Of a stretch of 64,000 bases of DNA, positions 54,087-62,777 are shown in pieces. The translations under genes were made by a program, and so were the position numbers. The stretch spans positions 31,845-95,844 of the forward strand of contig JAEEKX010000034.1 of the NCBI GenBank assembly GCA_016288655.1, read 5' to 3'. Origin of the DNA: Bacteroidales bacterium. GTDB taxonomy: Bacteria; Bacteroidota; Bacteroidia; Bacteroidales; WCHB1-69. Position 1 is the first letter of the stretch, and each line of letters starts with the position of its first letter. The notes below the pieces were generated by a model. The model ran no database searches. It was not told the DNA's origin and saw nothing but the letters and a program-made list of their open reading frames with translations.

Positions 54087-55259
54087 CTACTTCAGACCTT
54101 CCGGAATGTCCTTGCCCAACTGCGTTCCCAACTGTTTCACAATGCTGTTGTTGGAAGGATCGTTGGCGTTGGCGTTGTATGCCTTGAGGCCCCAGTTGTA
54201 CGATTTCTCCATCATAGACTTTTGCTGCTCGCTGTATTGGTTCTTGAGAGCGATACGCTCACTCATCTCAAGGTCTGTGCGGGAGAAGACGCTCTTGATG
54301 AGGGAAGTGAACTCATCAGCTTGCAGGAAGTAAGTGTAGGCGTATGCGCTGGCGATCTCGAAGCAGTCGGGGGTCTTCAGTTGCGCGGAGTCGAGCAATT
54401 GGATGGCCATGTCGAACTTCTTGGTGTTGGCCAGTGAAAGGGCGCAGTCACGCATCACAGAGGAGTCGGCCGTGTATTTCAACACGTTCTTGAGGCACTT
54501 CTCGAAGGCGACGCTGTCATTGGTGATGCTCGTGTAGTCGAGTTCGAGAGCGTAAATGGGACCTCTCTCCTCCTTGGCGACGTTTTTCTTGGCAAGCTTC
54601 AAGATATCACCGCATTTGACGGTGTCCTTCTTGTTGGATGCCACGTTGTAAGCCATACGGTAGATGACGTCGTAAGTGGTATTGACTTTCATCGCATTCT
54701 CAAGGGCGGTTTCATAACCCTCCATATCTTGGATGCCATAGCAAATTATGGCTACATTGTAATATGCCAAACCGGAGTAGAAACGACCTTTCTCTTCATC
54801 GAGCAACAAGGCCCTGGCGGCGGCATTGTAGTACTTTATGGCCTTTTCGTTGTCGCCGGCCTTCTTGGCTCTTCCCGCGATGTCGAACATCTCGGAAGCG
54901 CAAGTCAACTGACCGGTCTTGGCATCCACCAAACCGGTGATGGGCGCGACGTCATGATCGAGTTCGATGGCTTTGTAGAAGCTCTCATACGAGGTGAGAA
55001 TCGCATCGGGAAAACGGGTTTGGTAACTCGGATCCTTTTTCAGACGTTCATTATCAAGTTGATAAACCTGGAGATAGACATTTCCACGGAAAAGCCAGGC
55101 ACGGGGATTGGTCTGGTTGACGGGCATGCACTCTTCAATTTTCTTCTGGGCGGGGTAGATCTTCTTGTTCTGCAACAGCAGCCATACGTCTTCAACGTTC
55201 TGTGCACTCAGCCCGATGGCGAAGAGGAATGTCAATGCGATTAAAAACAGCTTTTTCAT
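54087..55259 (-). CDS. Periplasmic TPR-like protein (paralogue of the next upstream gene)
   Basis: 390 residues with a signal peptide (KKLFLIALTFLFAIGLSAQ). Helical repeats: WLLLQNKKIYPAQKKIEECMP, AWLFRGNVYLQVYQLDNERL and AILTSYESFYKAIELDHDV. Its order and spacing parallel the N-terminal repeats of the 55305-56480 protein (LFYDQDYVKAKECIDECIQ, TWLYKANIEYRLALDDYS), so the two probably arose by duplication. There is no enzyme motif, lipobox or T9SS tail. Second gene of the operon that ends in porT, so a structural role in the envelope is possible but not shown. Confidence 0.82.
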   Translation of the reverse strand: MKKLFLIALTFLFAIGLSAQNVEDVWLLLQNKKIYPAQKKIEECMPVNQTNPRAWLFRGNVYLQVYQLDNERLKKDPSYQTRFPDAILTSYESFYKAIELDHDVAPITGLVDAKTGQLTCASEMFDIAGRAKKAGDNEKAIKYYNAAARALLLDEEKGRFYSGLAYYNVAIICYGIQDMEGYETALENAMKVNTTYDVIYRMAYNVASNKKDTVKCGDILKLAKKNVAKEERGPIYALELDYTSITNDSVAFEKCLKNVLKYTADSSVMRDCALSLANTKKFDMAIQLLDSAQLKTPDCFEIASAYAYTYFLQADEFTSLIKSVFSRTDLEMSERIALKNQYSEQQKSMMEKSYNWGLKAYNANANDPSNNSIVKQLGTQLGKDIPEGLK

Positions 55260-55304
55260 GATGATATGGTATTAAGTTTAATGATTATTGATTCTTATTT
55301 GCGA

Positions 55305-56480
55305 TTAAGGTTTAATTTTCTGCTCGATTTCCTGTGCCTTACCCTCTTGTCCGAGACGGAGATAGATTTGACGGAGGCGTTGCAACACCTTGGTGTCGTC
55401 GGGGTTGGATTGAAGTGCGGCCTCGAAGTAGGTGGCGGCGCGGGCGAGATACTCGTCGCTCTCCGCACGCATGGCCTGGTATGTGTTCTTGTCGGTTTTG
55501 AGTTTGATGCGCTCAGCTTCAAGGTATTTGAATTCGCCCATGTTGGAGCAGCAGACGCCAAGGTTGTGCGCGATGATGGCATTGTCGGGAGCGAGACGGT
55601 ACGCCTGGGTGAGCAACGTCTCGGCTTCGCTGTACAGACTATCGCTGAGCATGAGGTTGGCAGCGTTGATGGCGCACTGCGGATTCTGGGAGACGGAGGC
55701 GGGCAGGTGTTGCAGCTTCTGCCGTCCCTGTGCCTGCTGGTCGGTCCAATAGAGGTAGTCGGCTTCCGCCACACGCAGGAAAGCATTGTTCGGTTCCTTC
55801 TGCAATCCTTTGGCTATCAAGTTCTTCACCTCGTCCTTCTTGCCTTCCGACTTGTAGGAGTCGATCAGTCCGACAAAGACGTTGATGTTCTGGGAACCAT
55901 CGTCGAGGGCCTTCTGGTAGTAGATGCGGGCCTGTTCCGGCTGCTCCAGCATGGTGAAGACGTAAGCGTAGTAGTAATAGAGTTCTCCGTTGAGAGGATA
56001 CTGTGGAGCTTGGATTTCGTAACTTTCGACGGCTAAGGCGAGGATGTCGCGGGCGGCTTCATACCGTTTGGCGTTGATCTCATCGACGCCTTCCAAAAAG
56101 AGCACGGGGTAAAGCACCGGCATGGCCTGATAGGGGGAGTACATGTCGGTGGCCTCGATGTTCTTGTTGAGTTCCTGGGCCTTCTTGAAAGCCAAGTAGG
56201 AATCGCGGGGAGCCGTGGGGTAGAGCGGCTGGTGATTCGCGTCCTTCTGGCGTGCCGAATAGTCGTCCAACGCAAGGCGATACTCGATGTTGGCCTTGTA
56301 GAGCCATGTGTTGGCCTTGGTGGAGAATTTCTCGTCCTGAATGCACTCGTCAATGCACTCCTTGGCCTTCACATAGTCTTGGTCATAAAAAAGATTGTAG
56401 GCGCGCATCGGCGTATTCTTTTGCGCGGAAACGTATAATACGCTTACAATCAACATGATAAGAAAAACTCCTCGTTTCAT
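55305..56480 (-). CDS. Periplasmic TPR-like protein, first gene of the porT operon
   Basis: About 391 residues from the ATG at 56480 (MKRGVFLIMLIVSVLYVSAQ, a signal peptide). The ORF-track start at 56582 is a TTG upstream of the promoter element and should be dropped. The repeats read RAYNLFYDQDYVKAKECIDE, YLAFKKAQELNKNIE, PLNGELYYYYAYVFTMLEQ, ARIYYQKALDDGSQN and YFEAALQSNPDDTKVLQRLRQIYLRLG, the last a clear TPR. Paralogue of the 54087-55259 protein. No other domain seen. Confidence 0.85.
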   Translation of the reverse strand: MKRGVFLIMLIVSVLYVSAQKNTPMRAYNLFYDQDYVKAKECIDECIQDEKFSTKANTWLYKANIEYRLALDDYSARQKDANHQPLYPTAPRDSYLAFKKAQELNKNIEATDMYSPYQAMPVLYPVLFLEGVDEINAKRYEAARDILALAVESYEIQAPQYPLNGELYYYYAYVFTMLEQPEQARIYYQKALDDGSQNINVFVGLIDSYKSEGKKDEVKNLIAKGLQKEPNNAFLRVAEADYLYWTDQQAQGRQKLQHLPASVSQNPQCAINAANLMLSDSLYSEAETLLTQAYRLAPDNAIIAHNLGVCCSNMGEFKYLEAERIKLKTDKNTYQAMRAESDEYLARAATYFEAALQSNPDDTKVLQRLRQIYLRLGQEGKAQEIEQKIKP

Positions 56481-56501
56481 CGATTCATTTTTTAGAATGG
56501 G

Positions 56502-56509
56502 CAAAAATA
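56502..56509 (-). promoter_or_regulatory. TAnnTTTG promoter element for the TPR-dedA-aroE-porT operon
   Basis: The minus strand reads ATGTATTTTTGCCC, with TATTTTTG 22 bases before the ATG at 56480. It fixes the start of the first gene. Confidence 0.7.
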
Positions 56510-56592
56510 CATGATTTTTTTCACATTGACAAGGATTAAAATCCATTTGATTGATTTCAGTAAAAAAAAGAACGGATTTCAACGAAAAAATG

Positions 56593-56600
56593 TATTTTTG
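56593..56600 (+). promoter_or_regulatory. TAnnTTTG promoter element for the 56633 gene
   Basis: TATTTTTG followed by CAG lies 33 bases before the ATG at 56633, divergent from 56502-56509. Confidence 0.7.
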
Positions 56601-56632
56601 CAGTTTGAATTATTCGCATAATCTTTCTCCCT

Positions 56633-59146
56633 ATGAAAAGAGCGCTATTACTTTCCACCTTATTGATAATCTTCTCTTTGACAGCGTTTTCGCAAAACGA
56701 GGCGACGGGAGCCGACAGCACGACGCGCGTTTCGGGCAATGTCGAAGGGACCACATTCGACACGGAGAGTCTCGACGACGAGGATGTCACGACGGGCGGC
56801 TACGTGCCCGGACTGCTGCACTCCTCTCGCGACATTTACAGCAGCAACACGTCGTATGCCTTCAGCATCGCCTATTTCAAGTCGCGCGGCGTGGATTCGA
56901 AGTACCAGAGCATCGCCATCAACGGGTTGGAGATGGAGAATGCCGTGACGGGGCGCGCCTCCTACTCGCAGTGGGGCGGGCTGAACCGAGTCTTCCGCTG
57001 GCCAGAGAACGTCGGCAACCTCGACCCGGTCACCTTCCTGTTCGGCGACGTGGGCGGTTCCACCAACTACAGCACCCGCGCCTCCTCGTACCGTCATCAG
57101 TTCCACGCCAACTACTCGCTCTGCAACCGCAACTACAACAACCGCATCATGCTCACCTACGCCTCCGGGCTGTTGAAGAACGGCTGGTCGGTCGCGGCCT
57201 CCGCCTCCACCCGCTTCGGCTCGCAGTTGAGTTACGTTGACGGCAGCAGTTACACCGGCTTCGCCTACTTCCTCGCCGCCGAGAAGCGGTTCAACAACGA
57301 GCACGCCCTCAACCTGACCGTCTGGGGCTCCCCCACCTCGCGCAGTCTGCAGGCCAACTCCACGCAGGAGGTCTATGACCTCACCGGCGACCACTACTAC
57401 AACTCCAACTGGGGCTGGTACGACGGCAAGAAGCGCAATGCCCGCATCCGCGACACCTACGAGCCCGTCTTCATGCTGTCGCATTTCTACACCCCTGAAA
57501 ACGGCAAACTACAGATCACCAGTAACATCGCCTCCACTTTCGGACGACAGAGCACCACTTCCCTCAACTGGAACAACGTGCCCGACCCACGTCCCGACTA
57601 CTACCGTTATCTGCCCAGTTACTTCAACGACGACCCCGAACTGCAGGCGTGGTACACCGAGCAGTGGACCCACAACAAGGGCATGCGCCAACTCGACTGG
57701 GACCACATGTATGAGGTGAACCAACTGGCCGCCGCCATCGACGAGCAGGCACAGTACATCGTCGAGAACCGCGTCATCGACCACGTGATGGTGGCCGCTT
57801 CGTCCAACCTCGTCGCCAACCTCAGCGACAACATCAAGTTGTCGGCGGGCGTGGACATTCGCGGATACAGACAACGCAACTACAAAACCATCAACGACTT
57901 GCTGGGCGGTGCCTACTGGCTCAACGAGGACAAGTACGCCGACGGCGAGAGTCCCGACAACCCATACCTGCTGTACGACGACCTCGACAACATCGGCGCG
58001 CACCTCGGCGTGGGCGACAGATTCGGCTACGACTACGCCTACAACATCTACCGTCAGAATCTGTGGGCCACGGCCAAGTTCTCGTACAGCCACATCGACT
58101 TCCACGTCGGCCTGAACGGGACATCCACCGAGATGTGGCGCACCGGCTTCATGCGCAACGGCCGTTTCCCCGACAACTCGCAGGGAAATTCCGCTCACCA
58201 GATATTTCTCAACTACGGTGCCAAGGCCGGCTTGACCTACAAGATCAACGGTCGTAACTACCTGGTGTTGAACGGGCAATGGCAGACGCAAGCCCCCAGC
58301 ATCTTAGACGCCTTCATCAGCCCCACCATCCGCAACGACTACGTGAACGGACTGACCAACGAGAAAGACCTCGGCGTTGATTTCTCCTACGTCATGCGCT
58401 ATCCCTTCATGCGGATGCGTCTGTCGGTCTTTTACTACAAGTTCATGGATGTGACCGACCAGTTCAGTTTCTACCACGACGACTACGGCAGTTTCGTCAA
58501 CTACGCCATGACCGACATCGACAAGCAGAACATGGGCGTGGAGTTGGGCGTGGAGATCCCGATCGGCTCGATGTTCACGGTGGCTTTGGCCGGCACTTAC
58601 GGCGACTACATCTACACCAACCGTCCGAACGTGACAATCACGGCGGACAACGGCTACGACGTGCTTGGCAACGGCAAGAGCGAATATACCGAGCAGGTCT
58701 ATTGGAAGAACTTCCACGTGGCCGGCAGTCCGCAGGTGGGCGCTACCCTCGGCGTGAAATTCAACTACAAATATTGGTTTGTCAGCGTGAATGCCAACTA
58801 CTTCGACAAGATCTACGCCGACATGAACCCTGAGCGCCGCACCACGGCCGCCCGCGGCACCCTGGAGAGCAGCAGCCAGTTGTACCAAGACCTGGTGGCG
58901 CAGGAGCGGCTGAAAGGGCAGTTCACCCTCGACGCCTCCATCGGCAAGTCCTGGAAGGTGAAACGCAACACCATCGGCTTCAACGTGAGCGTGACCAACC
59001 TCACCAACAACAAGAACCTGGTCACCTCCGCTTGGGAGCAGCGCCGGTTCGACTACAGCGACTACAACGTCAACAAGTTCCCGAACAAGTACTACTACGC
59101 CCAAGGGCTGACCTTCTACATCGGCATCAACTACACGTTCCAATAG
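56633..59146 (+). CDS. TonB-dependent-receptor-like outer membrane protein
   Basis: 837 residues with a signal peptide (KRALLLSTLLIIFSLTAFSQ). After a short acidic linker the segment GLLHSSRDIYSSNTSYAFS to SIAINGLEMENAVTG reads as a reduced plug, followed by alternating amphipathic strands to the end, finishing in a strand with aromatic residues (LTFYIGINYTFQ). It lacks a carboxypeptidase-D-like N-terminal domain and no SusD partner follows, which sets it apart from SusC types. The barrel runs about 150-837. Substrate unknown. It stands alone between the porT operon and recQ, with its own promoter. Confidence 0.85.
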   Translation: MKRALLLSTLLIIFSLTAFSQNEATGADSTTRVSGNVEGTTFDTESLDDEDVTTGGYVPGLLHSSRDIYSSNTSYAFSIAYFKSRGVDSKYQSIAINGLEMENAVTGRASYSQWGGLNRVFRWPENVGNLDPVTFLFGDVGGSTNYSTRASSYRHQFHANYSLCNRNYNNRIMLTYASGLLKNGWSVAASASTRFGSQLSYVDGSSYTGFAYFLAAEKRFNNEHALNLTVWGSPTSRSLQANSTQEVYDLTGDHYYNSNWGWYDGKKRNARIRDTYEPVFMLSHFYTPENGKLQITSNIASTFGRQSTTSLNWNNVPDPRPDYYRYLPSYFNDDPELQAWYTEQWTHNKGMRQLDWDHMYEVNQLAAAIDEQAQYIVENRVIDHVMVAASSNLVANLSDNIKLSAGVDIRGYRQRNYKTINDLLGGAYWLNEDKYADGESPDNPYLLYDDLDNIGAHLGVGDRFGYDYAYNIYRQNLWATAKFSYSHIDFHVGLNGTSTEMWRTGFMRNGRFPDNSQGNSAHQIFLNYGAKAGLTYKINGRNYLVLNGQWQTQAPSILDAFISPTIRNDYVNGLTNEKDLGVDFSYVMRYPFMRMRLSVFYYKFMDVTDQFSFYHDDYGSFVNYAMTDIDKQNMGVELGVEIPIGSMFTVALAGTYGDYIYTNRPNVTITADNGYDVLGNGKSEYTEQVYWKNFHVAGSPQVGATLGVKFNYKYWFVSVNANYFDKIYADMNPERRTTAARGTLESSSQLYQDLVAQERLKGQFTLDASIGKSWKVKRNTIGFNVSVTNLTNNKNLVTSAWEQRRFDYSDYNVNKFPNKYYYAQGLTFYIGINYTFQ

Positions 59147-59196
59147 TGGAAAGTTAAAGTTGAAAGGTTAAAGTCGTTTTTCAGTTTGACTACCCC

Positions 59197-59227
59197 GGCC
59201 TGCGGCCATCCCTTTTGAGAGAAGGGA
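59197..59227. terminator. Hairpins between the 56633 gene and recQ
   Basis: GGCC-TGC-GGCC (59197-59207) and TCCCTT-TTGAGAG-AAGGGA (59209-59227) lie in the 131-base convergent gap. Either may end transcription. The first 50 bases carry A/T-rich repeats like AAAGTTAAAGTTGAAAGGTTAAAG. No gene is seen here. Confidence 0.4.
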
Positions 59228-59277
59228 ATGGGTTGCCGATGTCATTGTCGGAATGAAGTGTTGTTTGCTCCTCTACC

Positions 59278-61164
59278 TTACGACAGTTTGTTGTTGTCGA
59301 TCAGCCAGCGGGTCACCTCCACGATGCGATCCTCATCGAAACGGTTGCCCAGGAGGTTGACCAACTCCCTGATGTCGGCGCACTGCGGGTAGGCCTCGAT
59401 GACGGCCTGCCGGATTTGGTTGAACTCGTCGCGGCGAAGACGGGCGGCCCGGACGGCGCGACAGACATCGCACTTGCCACACGCATCGCTTTCCGTCTCC
59501 CCGAAATAGGCCAGTAGTTGGCGGCTACGGCAGACGGTGTTATCTGTCACATAGTGCGTTACGGAATCCAGCCGTTTTTTTGCCACCTGCTTGCGGCTGT
59601 CATACACGCTGCGGTCGTAAAAGAGGTACTTCTCATCGACGCGCGGTCGAGTGAAGAGCACCTTGGGCAGGGAATTGCGCGGGTGGTATTCTACATAGCC
59701 GAACTTGGCAAGATAGTTGAGCCGCTCCTTCACGACCTTTTCGGTGCAGTCGGCGCGGCGGGCGATCTCGGCCTCGTCGATGATGACAGGATGCGCGAAG
59801 ATGCCGCTGTAGGAGCGCAGGAGCAACTGAATGAAGGGTTCCGCCTTCTGGTACAGCGGTGTTTTTTTCAGATTGTCAATATCTTCTTGAGAAAGCAGGA
59901 ACATCAGTTGTGCGGGCTCGCACTTGTCGTCGTCGTAAGCGATGGCGCCGGTCTTCTCCATGAGCCGGATGGATTGATAGACCTCGACGGGATTCCACTC
60001 GTGGCGGCGGGCGAAGTCAGCCAAGTCAACGGGATAGGACTCGTCGAGGCCGCCGGCGATGGGAATGTGGAGATCGCTACAAAGGGTGCGATAGACCTGT
60101 TGGATGAAGGGCAGCGGCGGGAAGGCGGTCTGAAAGTTGCGTTTCAGGTCGCGGAGGTCGGCGTCGTCGTATAGCAGGATGGCGACGGAGGGCTGGAGGT
60201 CGCGCCCGCCGCGGCCGGCCTCTTGGAAGTAGCCCTCGAGGGTGTCGGGGATGTCGATGTGGACGACGAAGCGGACGTCGGGCTTGTCGATGCCCATGCC
60301 GAAGGCGTTGGTGGAGACGATGACGCGGGTGGTGCCGTCCATCCATGCCTGCTGCTTGCGGTCGCGCACGGCGGGGTCGAGTCCGGCGTGGTAGTAGTCG
60401 GCGCTGATGCCGTGGCGTTGCAGGAACTCGGCGGTCTCGCGGGTCTTTCGGCGGTTGCGCACATACACGATGCCCGTGCCCGGGTAGTGCTGCATGATGC
60501 GCAACATCCGCCCGAGCTTGTCCTGCTCCTTCTGCACGTAATAGGTCAGGTTGTCGCGTTTAAAACTCTTCTGAAAGACATTTTTCTCCTTGAACCGCAG
60601 TTTCTCCTGGATGTCATCGACCACCTCGGGGGTGGCAGTGGCGGTGAGCGCCAGAACGGGGGCCCCTGGGCAATACTGCCGGATGTTGGCGATTTCAAGG
60701 TAAGGCGGACGGAAGTCGTAGCCCCACTGGGAGATGCAGTGCGCCTCATCAACGGCGATCATGCCGACTTTCATCCGCTTGAGATGAGCCAAAAAGACCT
60801 CCGTTGTCAAGCGTTCGGGCGACAGGTAGAGAAACTTCAACTCCTTATCGAACAAACAGTTGTCGAGGATGACGCCGATCTCGGCGCGGCTCATGCCGGA
60901 GTAGATGGCGGCGGCCTTGACGCCCTTCTTGCGCAGGTTGGCCACCTGATCCTTCATGAGGGCGATGAGGGGGGAGACGACGAGGCAGACGCCTTCGCGG
61001 GCGAGCGCGGGCACCTGGAAGCAGATGGACTTGCCGCCACCGGTGGGCAGCAGGGCGAGCGTATCGCGGTTGTCGAGAACGGAAAGGATGGTATCCTCCT
61101 GCAACGGCCGGAATTGGTCGTAGCCCCAATGTTCTTTCAGAATTTGATGGATCCGTTGGCGCAT
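59278..61164 (-). CDS. recQ: RecQ-family ATP-dependent DNA helicase
   Basis: About 628 residues from the ATG at 61164; the ORF-track TTG start lies inside the promoter element. Motif 0 FRPLQEDTI, Walker A LLPTGGGKSICFQVPA (about residue 40), motif Ib LIALMKDQV, DEAH box VDEAHCISQWGYDFRP (about 140), motif III LTATATPEV, motif V/VI IVSTNAFGMGIDKPDVRFVVHIDIP and QEAGRGGRD. After the helicase core come a winged-helix-like part (IDEAEIARRADCTEKVVKERLNYL) and then a Cys cluster (CRSRQLL, CGKCDVC), placed after the winged helix, the reverse of E. coli RecQ. No HRDC domain is obvious. It unwinds DNA 3' to 5' in recombination and fork repair. Confidence 0.95.
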   Translation of the reverse strand: MRQRIHQILKEHWGYDQFRPLQEDTILSVLDNRDTLALLPTGGGKSICFQVPALAREGVCLVVSPLIALMKDQVANLRKKGVKAAAIYSGMSRAEIGVILDNCLFDKELKFLYLSPERLTTEVFLAHLKRMKVGMIAVDEAHCISQWGYDFRPPYLEIANIRQYCPGAPVLALTATATPEVVDDIQEKLRFKEKNVFQKSFKRDNLTYYVQKEQDKLGRMLRIMQHYPGTGIVYVRNRRKTRETAEFLQRHGISADYYHAGLDPAVRDRKQQAWMDGTTRVIVSTNAFGMGIDKPDVRFVVHIDIPDTLEGYFQEAGRGGRDLQPSVAILLYDDADLRDLKRNFQTAFPPLPFIQQVYRTLCSDLHIPIAGGLDESYPVDLADFARRHEWNPVEVYQSIRLMEKTGAIAYDDDKCEPAQLMFLLSQEDIDNLKKTPLYQKAEPFIQLLLRSYSGIFAHPVIIDEAEIARRADCTEKVVKERLNYLAKFGYVEYHPRNSLPKVLFTRPRVDEKYLFYDRSVYDSRKQVAKKRLDSVTHYVTDNTVCRSRQLLAYFGETESDACGKCDVCRAVRAARLRRDEFNQIRQAVIEAYPQCADIRELVNLLGNRFDEDRIVEVTRWLIDNNKLS

Positions 61165-61179
61165 GATGAAATGACGGGG

Positions 61180-61187
61180 CAAAGGTA
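61180..61187 (-). promoter_or_regulatory. TAnnTTTG promoter element for recQ
   Basis: The minus strand reads GAGTACCTTTGCCCC, with TACCTTTG 15 bases before the ATG at 61164. The ORF-track start (TTG at 61182) overlaps the element. Confidence 0.7.
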
Positions 61188-61281
61188 CTCTTTTTTTTTC
61201 AGAAAACAGAGAAGGTCAGGAAACGAAATCCCCTCAAATTTGTACATTATAATAAGAGTTGGATAATCAAGAAATTTTATG

Positions 61282-61289
61282 TAATTTTG
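61282..61289 (+). promoter_or_regulatory. TAnnTTTG promoter element for the 61354 operon
   Basis: TAATTTTG followed by CAGC, 65 bases before the ATG at 61354. Confidence 0.7.
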
Positions 61290-61353
61290 CAGCTTAAGAT
61301 TATTACAACTAAATTATTGAAAACAAAAAACATAATTCAATCAGAATTGCCCT

Positions 61354-62118
61354 ATGGAAGAGATGGAAGATAAAAAAGAGGTCGTGACTCCCGCGGAGAA
61401 CCGGACCGAATTCATTGCGCCAGCAGCCGAGCCGGAGGCAGATCAGCCGGAAGCCGGAGAGAAAAAGAAGAAGAAATGCAGTTGCGGACACATGGCCCAC
61501 TGGGTTGTGGAGTGCCTGTTGCTGATCGCCGTCGTGGTGCTGTTCATCCTCCACTTTTGCGGTGGCAAATGCGCTTCCTCGGACAACGAATCCACCAAGA
61601 GCACGCCCGTGAAGGTGGCCACCAAGCCCGGCAACGGCAACATTCTCTATCTCAACATGGACACGATTTACGAGTGTGCGCTTTGGAAAGAGAAGCAGGC
61701 CATTCTTGACGAAGAGGCCGACAAGTTGGAAGCATCCTTCACCACCCGCCAGAAGAAACTCGAGGCCGACGCCGCCCAGTTCCAGAAGAATGTCCAAGCC
61801 GGTGTGCTGACCGAGGAGCAGATGCAATATACCTATCAGCAGTTGGGCGAGGCAGACCAGAAGATCAAGGAGGACTATCAGACCGCGATGGAAGGGTTGG
61901 CCAAAAAGCAGGCCGACATCACCGAAGAGATGATGCAGGTATTGCGTGATGCCGCCAACACGGTCAACAACGCCGTGGACGGCTCCCCTGCCTCCTACAT
62001 CATCACCTACTCCTCCGCCAACCCCACCGTCATCGTGGCCGACCCGACACGCGACATCACCCGGAACGTGATCGAGGAGTTGGACAAGAAATGCACTCCC
62101 AAGAAAACCGACAAATAA
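61354..62118 (+). CDS. OmpH/Skp-like periplasmic chaperone with membrane anchor
   Basis: 254 residues. A charged N-terminal cytoplasmic segment (EEMEDKKEVVTPAENRTEF) ends in KKKKCSCGHMAH. Then one transmembrane helix (VVECLLLIAVVVLFILHFCGG, about 50-70) and an OmpH/Skp domain: NILYLNMDTIYEC, a long coiled coil (KQAILDEEADKLEASFTTRQKKLEADAAQFQK), and a C-terminal strand segment ASYIITYSSANPTVIVADP. Skp-like proteins hold unfolded outer-membrane proteins in the periplasm. Here the domain is tethered to the membrane by an N-terminal anchor rather than released by signal peptidase. The lipoprotein gene at 62125 follows at six bases, so they are co-expressed. Confidence 0.85.
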   Translation: MEEMEDKKEVVTPAENRTEFIAPAAEPEADQPEAGEKKKKKCSCGHMAHWVVECLLLIAVVVLFILHFCGGKCASSDNESTKSTPVKVATKPGNGNILYLNMDTIYECALWKEKQAILDEEADKLEASFTTRQKKLEADAAQFQKNVQAGVLTEEQMQYTYQQLGEADQKIKEDYQTAMEGLAKKQADITEEMMQVLRDAANTVNNAVDGSPASYIITYSSANPTVIVADPTRDITRNVIEELDKKCTPKKTDK

Positions 62119-62124
62119 TCCACG

Positions 62125-62730
62125 ATGAAAAGAGTCATCATCATTCTTTGCGCGTGCCTCTTCGCGCTCTCTTCATGCAAAGAGAAGGAGAAACCGGCGA
62201 AGCAGGTGGAGATGGGCGAGAAGACCACGACCTTCCTGCAAGGGGACCCGTATGCCGAGATGCCGCGGATGGTGGAGATCACCCCGGACAGTCTGAAGAA
62301 CCCCAATGCGCCCAACATCGATAGCACGGCGTACATTCTGGGCAAAGACAGCACCGGCGCGCTCAGCAATCAGATCACCTGCAAGGTTTCGTACAGCCAA
62401 GGCAAGGTCTATATCGTCGAGAACCTTCACAATGGCGTGCGCGACAGTGTCTGCACCGCTTACTACCCCAACGGACAACTCTGGTCGCAGGAGACCTACC
62501 GCAACGGGCTTCAGATCGGAGACGAGTTGGCCTATCAAGAGAACGGCTATCCCCTTTACATCGGTCATTACGACAACAACGGCAACTGCACCGGCACGTG
62601 GAAATACTACCGTAAGAACGGGGAACTCGACCACTCCGTGAGTGTCAACGAGCAAACCATCCAATGCGGGCATTGTGCCAAATGCGTGCTGTTGAAGCAT
62701 CAACGGCAAGGAAAGAAAACAGCAAAATAG
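62125..62730 (+). CDS. MORN-repeat lipoprotein
   Basis: 201 residues with a lipoprotein signal peptide (KRVIIILCACLFALSSCKE, lipobox Cys at about residue 18). After a linker it has MORN-like repeats in the C-terminal half: TAYYPNGQLWSQETYRNG, GDELAYQENGYPLYIGHYDNNG and GTWKYYRKNGELDHSV. A closing Cys-rich segment (CGHCAKCVLLKH) could bind a metal or form disulfides. It directly follows the OmpH-like gene and is likely a membrane-attached partner in the same envelope process. Function unknown. Confidence 0.83.
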   Translation: MKRVIIILCACLFALSSCKEKEKPAKQVEMGEKTTTFLQGDPYAEMPRMVEITPDSLKNPNAPNIDSTAYILGKDSTGALSNQITCKVSYSQGKVYIVENLHNGVRDSVCTAYYPNGQLWSQETYRNGLQIGDELAYQENGYPLYIGHYDNNGNCTGTWKYYRKNGELDHSVSVNEQTIQCGHCAKCVLLKHQRQGKKTAK

Positions 62731-62777
62731 TGAATATCAATATTTTAAAATAATTAATAACTTCAAAAAACAACGTT

